A DNA stretch of 64,000 nt. Source: Deltaproteobacteria bacterium (GTDB lineage: Bacteria; Myxococcota_A; UBA9160; UBA4427). The DNA is taken from contig JAJDAN010000077.1 in NCBI GenBank assembly GCA_029261855.1, positions 49,610 to 113,609 on the forward strand, written 5' to 3'. Made by a program: the position numbers and the translations under genes. This document shows, one piece after another, positions 58,910 through 64,000 of this stretch. Positions within the stretch are counted from its first letter, which is position 1; each line of letters begins with the position of its first letter. The notes under the pieces were generated by a model. That model did not search any database. It had not been told where the DNA came from and saw only the letters and a list, made by a program, of their open reading frames with translations.

Positions 58910-59460
58910 TGCACTCGATCGGGTCGCGCATCGGGACCCGCGAGGCGATGCTGATCGCCCTCTTCGCGGTCTTCCTGGTCGCGGCGCGAGCGGCGATGCG
59001 GTGGCACCTGCACGTGCCGGGTCACTCGATGATCGCTGTCGCCTTCGGGCTGGTGCTCGTTCGCAGCTGCGTGGACCGCAGGTCCGCGGCCACACTCTGC
59101 GGGGTCCTCGCAGGAGTGGCTTGCGCGGCGCTCGGCATGGGAAAGGGCGGTCCGCTGATCGTACTCAAGCTCGCCCTGCCCGGAGCGGTCGTCGACCTCT
59201 GCCAGCTCGTGCGCGGCGAGCGAGCCAGCCCGTCCCTGCTTCGCGGCGCGTGCGTCGGGGCGCTCGCGGGAGCTTCGGGCTTCGTACCGCTCGTCGCCCT
59301 CGAGTGGATGGCGGACGTGGACCCACAGCTGATCGCGCTTCACGCGCTGGCCTCCGCCGGTGGCAAGGCACTGTTCGGCTCCGTGGGTGGCGCCGCGGGC
59401 GCGTGGGTTGCCGCCGAGCTTCGGCATCACGGCGTCCTCGCCGCTGCGAGTCCGCGCTGA
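58909..59460 (+). CDS. Putative ECF transporter S (substrate-binding) component
   Basis: A 183-residue membrane protein with five or six helices (AMLIALFAVFLVAARAAMRW, SMIAVAFGLVLVRSCVD, CGVLAGVACAALGMGKGGPL). The size and topology fit an S component, and it is the last gene of the operon with an ATG overlapping the preceding stop (TGATG). The segment HVPGHSMIAVAFG may line the binding site. It matches none of the S families whose signatures I can recall with certainty, such as ThiT, RibU, BioY or CbiM. Confidence 0.72.
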   Translation: MHSIGSRIGTREAMLIALFAVFLVAARAAMRWHLHVPGHSMIAVAFGLVLVRSCVDRRSAATLCGVLAGVACAALGMGKGGPLIVLKLALPGAVVDLCQLVRGERASPSLLRGACVGALAGASGFVPLVALEWMADVDPQLIALHALASAGGKALFGSVGGAAGAWVAAELRHHGVLAAASPR

Positions 59461-59515
59461 GCCAACGCCCCTGGGCTGCATGCCGCCCAGGGCGCGAGCC
59501 CGATCGCCCGCGCAC

Positions 59516-60775
59516 TCAGGCAGCCGCCCGGGCCTCCAGCACCAGGCTGCTGCGCCCGCGCACGAGAAAGCTGTCGATGATCTCCGGCGCCGCGTCGCGC
59601 TTCTCGAGGCGGCCGAGGTGCGGCACGACTGCCTCGAACGCGATGCGGGCCTGCAGCCGCGCAAGTGCCGATCCCAGGCAGAAGTGCAGCCCGAACCCGA
59701 ACCCGAGGTGGCCGCTGGACTCGCGCCGGATGTCGAAGCGGTCGGCGTCCGGGAACTTGCGGTCGTCGCGATTGGCCGAGGCCAGCATGGGGGCCACGTA
59801 GCCGCCCTCTGGGATCGCCACGCCCGCGATCTCGGTCGCGGCGGTCGCGCGCCGGAAAACGATCTGGATCGGCGAGTCGTAGCGCAGGGCCTCCTCGATG
59901 AAGCCCGGCATCCGCGCGGGATCGTCCAGCAGCAGGGCGAGCTGGTCGGGGTGATCGTAGAGCGCGTTGATGCCATTGCCGATCAGATTGGTGGTGGTCT
60001 CGTTGCCGGCGATCAGCAGCAGGACCACGAACGAGATGGCCTCGCCGTCTCCAAGCGCGTGATCCTGGGCCGGGTCGACGAGCAGGCTGATCAGGTCGTC
60101 GCCCGGGTTGGCACGGCGCTCGTGGATGGTGGTTCGCAGGAAGACCATGAGCTCGGCCATGGAGTCCATGATGCCGAGCGCCATCGGGTCGTGTCGACCC
60201 GGCCCCGAGATGCCCGAGACGAGATTGTCACTCCAACGCTTGAAGTCGACTCCGCTCTTCTCGACGCCGAGCACGCGCATGATGACCCGGGTGGGCAGGG
60301 GAATCGCCAGGTCGCGGACGACGTCGAAGGCCTCGGCCTGGTCCAGCTTGTCCGAGAGCTCTTCGACGACGATCTCGCGAATCCAGGGCTCCCAGGTCGC
60401 GATCTGGCGCGGCGTGAAGCCGCGGTTGACGATCGCCCGCAGCTCGCTGTGGCGCGGCGGATCCAGCGTGATGAGGTTGCCCGCCCGGCGCATGCGCAGC
60501 AACACGCTGCGCATCTTCCAGACAAAGCGCGCCACGTCGACCAGGTGCCGGGGGCGGAGGCGCACGTCGCGGCTGCGTCGAAAGACCGTATCCATGGCGC
60601 GCGAGGAAAAGAGCTCGGGCTGGCCCAGCACCTGACGCACGTCGTCGTAGCGCGTCACGCAGTAGATGTCCGAGTCGGCCGCGTAGTGGACTGGAGCCTG
60701 CTCTCGCAGCGCGCGGTACAGGGGGTAGGGATCACCACCGAGGTGGGTCGTAAAGGGATCGTACTCGACGGCCAT
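59516..60775 (-). CDS. Cytochrome P450 (third of three)
   Basis: A 419-residue soluble P450. The ATG at 60775 has GGAG five bases upstream, so the frame beginning at 60805 is trimmed by ten residues. Motifs: I helix IAGNETTTNLIG, ExxR EEALRYDSPIQ, heme loop FGFGLHFCLGSALARLQ. The DPYPLYRALREQAPVHY opening is typical of bacterial class I enzymes. The substrate cannot be predicted. It is convergent with the ECF operon and divergent from a serine hydrolase. Confidence 0.93.
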   Translation of the reverse strand: MAVEYDPFTTHLGGDPYPLYRALREQAPVHYAADSDIYCVTRYDDVRQVLGQPELFSSRAMDTVFRRSRDVRLRPRHLVDVARFVWKMRSVLLRMRRAGNLITLDPPRHSELRAIVNRGFTPRQIATWEPWIREIVVEELSDKLDQAEAFDVVRDLAIPLPTRVIMRVLGVEKSGVDFKRWSDNLVSGISGPGRHDPMALGIMDSMAELMVFLRTTIHERRANPGDDLISLLVDPAQDHALGDGEAISFVVLLLIAGNETTTNLIGNGINALYDHPDQLALLLDDPARMPGFIEEALRYDSPIQIVFRRATAATEIAGVAIPEGGYVAPMLASANRDDRKFPDADRFDIRRESSGHLGFGFGLHFCLGSALARLQARIAFEAVVPHLGRLEKRDAAPEIIDSFLVRGRSSLVLEARAAA

Positions 60776-60905
60776 GGCTGCTCCATGGTCCTGCTGGCGG
60801 GGCACTGTCGTCAGAGCCTAGCAGCGGGTTTCCGTGGCGATGCCAAGCGCGGCGGCGGAGCTCGATCGACGCACCCACCACCCGCCTCTCGGCTACCCTC
60901 GCGAG

Positions 60906-61982
60906 ATGCCCGACTCCGCGACCGACCTGCTCCCCCTGCCCCGGCAACCCGAAGATGTTCCGTGGCCCGGCGCCGAATGGCCTCGCGCACGGCTCGATCC
61001 GCGGGCCGACGGGGCCGCCCTCGAGAAGCTGCTCGACCACGCCTTCCAGACACCCGAACCCGAGGATCTCGACCGCACGAACGGCGTGGTGGTGGTCCAG
61101 GGCGGACAGATCGTGGCCGAGCGTCACGCGTCGGACGTCTCACCCGACGACGCCTTCCGGTCCTGGTCGATGGCGAAGAGCATCACGAGCGCGCTGGTCG
61201 GCGTCCTCGTGCACCAGGGGCGCATCGACCCCCTGGCACCGATCGACGTGCCGGAATGGACGGCCGACGATCCGCGATCGCGCATCACGGTGGACCAGAT
61301 GCTGCGGATGGTGGACGGCCTGCGCTTCCGCGAGGCCGAACACCTGGGCGGCGGCGCGGTCCGCTACTACCCCGAGGACGAGTCGGACGTCATCCCGATG
61401 CTCTTCGGCCATGGCCGGCGCGACGTCGCCGGCTTCGCGGCCACCCTGCCGCGGATCGCCGAGCCCGAGGCGCGCTGGAACTACAACAGTGGGGGAAGCA
61501 ACCTGCTGGCGCGACACGTGGCCCGGGTCGTGGGCGGCGGCCCGGAAGGCATGCGCGTGTTCATGCAGCGCGAGCTCTTCGATCCCCTCGGCATCCAGAC
61601 GGCCCAGCCCGTCTTCGACGAGGCAGGAAACTTCGTCGGCTCGAGCCACTGCCCGATGAGCGCCCGCGACTTCGCGCGCTTCGGCCTGCTCTACCTGCGC
61701 GACGGCGTCTGGGACGGAACGCGCATCCTGCCCGAGGGATGGGTGGACTACAGCCGCACGCCCACCCCGCAGTCCGAAGGACTGTACGGTGCGCACTTCT
61801 GGGTGATCCCCGGCAGCCTCGGCATCTTCGAGTGCCACGGCGCCTTCGGCCAGCGCATCAGCATCGTTCCGAAGCTCGACCTCGTCGTGGTGCGAGTGGG
61901 TGACACGGCGGCCCACAAGGTCGGAGCCGCGATCCGCTTCTGCAAGGACATCGTGAACGCCTTCCGCCCGACGGCGGCGTGA
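60906..61982 (+). CDS. Serine hydrolase, class C beta-lactamase fold (second)
   Basis: A 358-residue enzyme with the nucleophile motif SMAK (DAFRSWSMAKSITSALVGV), the YxN-equivalent in ARWNYNSGGSNLLARHVAR, and a C-terminal CHGAFGQRISIVP segment in place of the HxG strand. There is no clear signal peptide from ATG 60906. Relatives include esterases and 6-aminohexanoate-dimer hydrolase-like enzymes. The divergent P450 gene could share its promoter region and pathway. Confidence 0.87.
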   Translation: MPDSATDLLPLPRQPEDVPWPGAEWPRARLDPRADGAALEKLLDHAFQTPEPEDLDRTNGVVVVQGGQIVAERHASDVSPDDAFRSWSMAKSITSALVGVLVHQGRIDPLAPIDVPEWTADDPRSRITVDQMLRMVDGLRFREAEHLGGGAVRYYPEDESDVIPMLFGHGRRDVAGFAATLPRIAEPEARWNYNSGGSNLLARHVARVVGGGPEGMRVFMQRELFDPLGIQTAQPVFDEAGNFVGSSHCPMSARDFARFGLLYLRDGVWDGTRILPEGWVDYSRTPTPQSEGLYGAHFWVIPGSLGIFECHGAFGQRISIVPKLDLVVVRVGDTAAHKVGAAIRFCKDIVNAFRPTAA

Positions 61983-62092
61983 GACCATCGGCCCCCACCC
62001 GTCCCGAACTGAGTACCCACGGAACTGACCGACAGGCCGGCCGACTGCGGGAGATCGAGCGATTGCGGCAACCAGCCGATCGAGCCCCCCGT

Positions 62093-63775
62093 CTACGGCG
62101 AGAGGGGCTGGTCTCGCGATCGGGCCTCTGCCGCGATTGCGAGGCGAAGACGTTGCTCGGTTTCCGGGTTCCCCGGATCCAGGATCAGCATGCGCTCCAA
62201 TGACCGACGCGCGAGGTCCGGTCGGCCGAGCTGGATCGACGCGATGCTCGAGTACGCCAGCGCATTCATGTCATCCGGGTTGGCGGCCAACGCCCCAACG
62301 AACGCCTCGTATGCCTGCTGCCAGCGACCCTGATCCATCAGCACCTGCCCGACTCCGACCCACGCCGTGGCAGTCGGGTAGATCTCGAGGCTGCTTCTGT
62401 ACTCCGCCAGGGCCGCGTCGAGATCGTTGCGGGCGACCAGGACCCGAGCCATCGCGACGTGCGTGTGCGGACTCTCGCGTCCGATCCAGGCCAGCCGTTT
62501 CGAGGCATCGCGCATCTGCTGCAGGTCGCCACTGGCGCGGTTGAAGACGAACTCGCGCTCCCACAGATTGAATCCAGCGAGGCCGAGCGATGCCGCACCG
62601 AGCACGGCCACTGCCGGCCCGAACCAGGAGCGTCGGGGACCGGACTTCGCAGGCTTCTCGGGCTCCGCTTCCGCGTCGCGGATCAACAAGCGGGCAACAC
62701 GATTGTCGCGGAGCTTCCAGATCGCACCGTCCAGGATGAAATGATGCAGGTTGACCACCGAGAAGAGCAGGATCGACATCCCTGCGTCCCAGGGGACCCC
62801 CCCCAACAGCTGCGGGGCAAAGATCACGGCAGGAACGCCCGTCACGAGCGCGCCGGCGAGAGTCGCGCGTGCCAGATACGGCCCGAGCGACCGCGAAGGG
62901 TTCTCTCGGTGCGCGTAGTAGAAGGTCACCCACAGGTACTGCATCGCGTGGGCCGCAGAGATCCAGACGACCGAGAAGGCCAGGCCGTCCAGCGGGACGT
63001 CGGCCATCACCCGAAGCGCGGCTGGAACGGCGAACCACAGCGCCTGGGTGAGGACGATGCAGGCCGGGGCGCCGAGGTCACGCAGGCGCGCATGGCGGAG
63101 CAGGAGGGAGGCGGCTCCGGCCAGGGTCAAGACATAGGCCAACGCCGCGATCGGCATGGCGACTTCGACGAAGCCGTGGGGGATACCCAGGTTCAGGGGA
63201 CGAAAGACCGATTCTTCCCCGCCCGCTGCCGTCTCGATCAAGCTGTATCGCGCGCCGTGCATGACCAGAAACGAGAGGACGAACGACAGGATGAAGGAGC
63301 CGTACAGCAGGCGCTTGGCGCGCAGGTCGACGGGGACCCCTCTTCGGCGCAGGAACATCAATGCCACGCCGTAGTTCTGACCCGCAAAGTGCCACGGACT
63401 CCAGGTGGCGTAGGCGCTGACGAGCAGCGACCCCACGAGCAGACTGTTCAGCCCGACAACGAAGAGCGCACACAGGGCGAGGGTCAGCCACACCGCGAAG
63501 AGCGCGTACTTGCGACGATCCCGGCGGTGCTCGTAGACGCGTAGGATGGTCGCGCCGTAGTGGGGCCCACTGACGAAGAGGCCGAACAGGGTGGCGGGAA
63601 CGACCGGCCAGGCAGCCAGCCCGCTCTCACGGGCCAGGATCAGCAACAGGGGGACCGAGAGCAGGTAGCCGACGCCCGCACCGAAGAACAGGTCGACTGC
63701 GGGCCCATAGAGCCAGCCGCCACCCGAAGGTACGGATTCTGCCCGGGCCCTGTGCGTTGACGAGAACGTGGCCAT
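62093..63775 (-). CDS. Polytopic membrane protein with C-terminal TPR repeats
   Basis: A 560-residue protein with about ten membrane segments in the first 400 residues and two or three tetratricopeptide units at the end (RNDLDAALAEYRSSLEIYPT, GRWQQAYEAFVGALAANPDD). Conserved-looking His clusters sit at membrane borders: GPHYGATILRVYEHRRDRRK, SPWHFAGQNYG and NLHHFILDGAIWKLRD. This arrangement recalls membrane di-metal desaturase/hydroxylase enzymes but does not match their standard HxxxH/HxxHH spacing. Function unknown. The ATG at 63775 follows a GGGG tract. Confidence 0.75.
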   Translation of the reverse strand: MATFSSTHRARAESVPSGGGWLYGPAVDLFFGAGVGYLLSVPLLLILARESGLAAWPVVPATLFGLFVSGPHYGATILRVYEHRRDRRKYALFAVWLTLALCALFVVGLNSLLVGSLLVSAYATWSPWHFAGQNYGVALMFLRRRGVPVDLRAKRLLYGSFILSFVLSFLVMHGARYSLIETAAGGEESVFRPLNLGIPHGFVEVAMPIAALAYVLTLAGAASLLLRHARLRDLGAPACIVLTQALWFAVPAALRVMADVPLDGLAFSVVWISAAHAMQYLWVTFYYAHRENPSRSLGPYLARATLAGALVTGVPAVIFAPQLLGGVPWDAGMSILLFSVVNLHHFILDGAIWKLRDNRVARLLIRDAEAEPEKPAKSGPRRSWFGPAVAVLGAASLGLAGFNLWEREFVFNRASGDLQQMRDASKRLAWIGRESPHTHVAMARVLVARNDLDAALAEYRSSLEIYPTATAWVGVGQVLMDQGRWQQAYEAFVGALAANPDDMNALAYSSIASIQLGRPDLARRSLERMLILDPGNPETEQRLRLAIAAEARSRDQPLSP

Positions 63776-63988
63776 ATCCCCGCGCAGGCTAACGAGGGGA
63801 GTCCCCCTTGTCGAGACACGCGGGCGGGCAGCGCGCCTACGTGGGCGTACATCTTCGGCCCGAATCCCCCTGTCACGTTCACGCTGTCACCGGGTGAGGC
63901 GTTCCGAACCTTCTTCGTCACCCTCTTCGTCTACGACACCTTTGGGCACTTCACCGCGGTGGACATCGAGGTCAAGGTCACGCCGTAG
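63776..63988 (+). pseudogene. Fragment: C-terminal strands of an Ig/PKD-like domain
   Basis: The frame ending with TAG at 63986-63988 reads APTWAYIFGPNPPVTFTLSP then GEAFRTFFVTLFVYDTFGHF and TAVDIEVKVTP. This looks like the last strands of a PKD/cadherin-like extracellular domain. No start codon or signal peptide precedes it, and the divergent membrane-protein start lies immediately upstream. Probably a gene remnant. Confidence 0.4.
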
Positions 63989-64000
63989 CCCGGGGCTTCC

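Noticed and set aside
1..64000. tRNA, rRNA, insertion sequences, prophage or integrase genes
   Set aside because: None seen: no cloverleaf-like segments, no transposase or integrase motifs and no terminal inverted repeats were recognised by eye; a covariance-model search would be needed to exclude small RNAs.

Overview
This is a high-GC bacterial window with a Gram-negative envelope: a TonB system, a TonB-dependent outer-membrane receptor, an RND efflux pump, lipoproteins and several secreted proteins with PEP-CTERM or PEP-CTERM-like tails. That secretome, with a box-type benzoyl-CoA oxidation pair, three cytochromes P450, a GPH-family symporter and two class C beta-lactamase-fold hydrolases, suggests a metabolically broad proteobacterium-like lineage, possibly a deltaproteobacterial or Myxococcota relative. 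The taxonomic placement is inference. I found no rRNA, tRNA, CRISPR array, transposase or phage gene.

Layout. 1-2.9 kb: boxC and a truncated boxB (minus). 3.4-16.5 kb: a secretome island with an FG-GAP/thrombospondin-3 repeat protein, a giant 2668-residue beta-repeat PEP-CTERM protein and a short paralogue of its C-terminal domain. 16.7-24.9 kb: a membrane/TPR protein resembling GT-C glycosyltransferases, a secreted fibronectin-III protein, a short cation diffusion facilitator and a GPH symporter. 25.2-28.7 kb (minus): a compact five-gene operon that looks like a RiPP locus, with a precursor carrying three EKKKxELE(I/L)(D/E)P repeats, a graspetide-type ATP-grasp ligase, a degenerate second ATP-grasp-like protein and two membrane proteins. 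A small protein of unknown function and a serine hydrolase follow on the plus strand. 30.8-32.2 kb: a three-gene regulatory cassette with a helix-turn-helix protein. 32.9-36.9 kb: a coupled lipase / serine protease / CxxCK-repeat trio. 37.2-44.7 kb: a Tat-exported aldo/keto reductase with two tiny coupled genes, two PEP-CTERM proteins, two P450s and a PAS-like protein. 44.7-52.3 kb: a lipoprotein tyrosine phosphatase, a DUF2231 membrane protein, a membrane-tethered HTH regulator, the RND pump and a cupredoxin-like protein. 52.9-59.5 kb: a ModE-like regulator followed by TonB, receptor, ECF ATPase, EcfT, a TiaS-like protein and an S-component, apparently one uptake operon. 59.5-64 kb: P450, serine hydrolase, a large membrane/TPR protein and a gene fragment.

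The two places most likely to hold undescribed biology are the ATP-grasp RiPP locus (25.2-28.7 kb), whose putative core repeats offer only Lys and Glu/Asp side chains for cross-linking, and the TonB-ECF operon (53.4-59.5 kb), which carries a homologue of the archaeal tRNA-modifying enzyme TiaS between its transporter genes. Several decayed genes (LuxR, LamG-PEP-CTERM, SpoIIAA/STAS-like) mark the intergenic stretches. All functional calls rest on reading motifs by eye; no database search was run.
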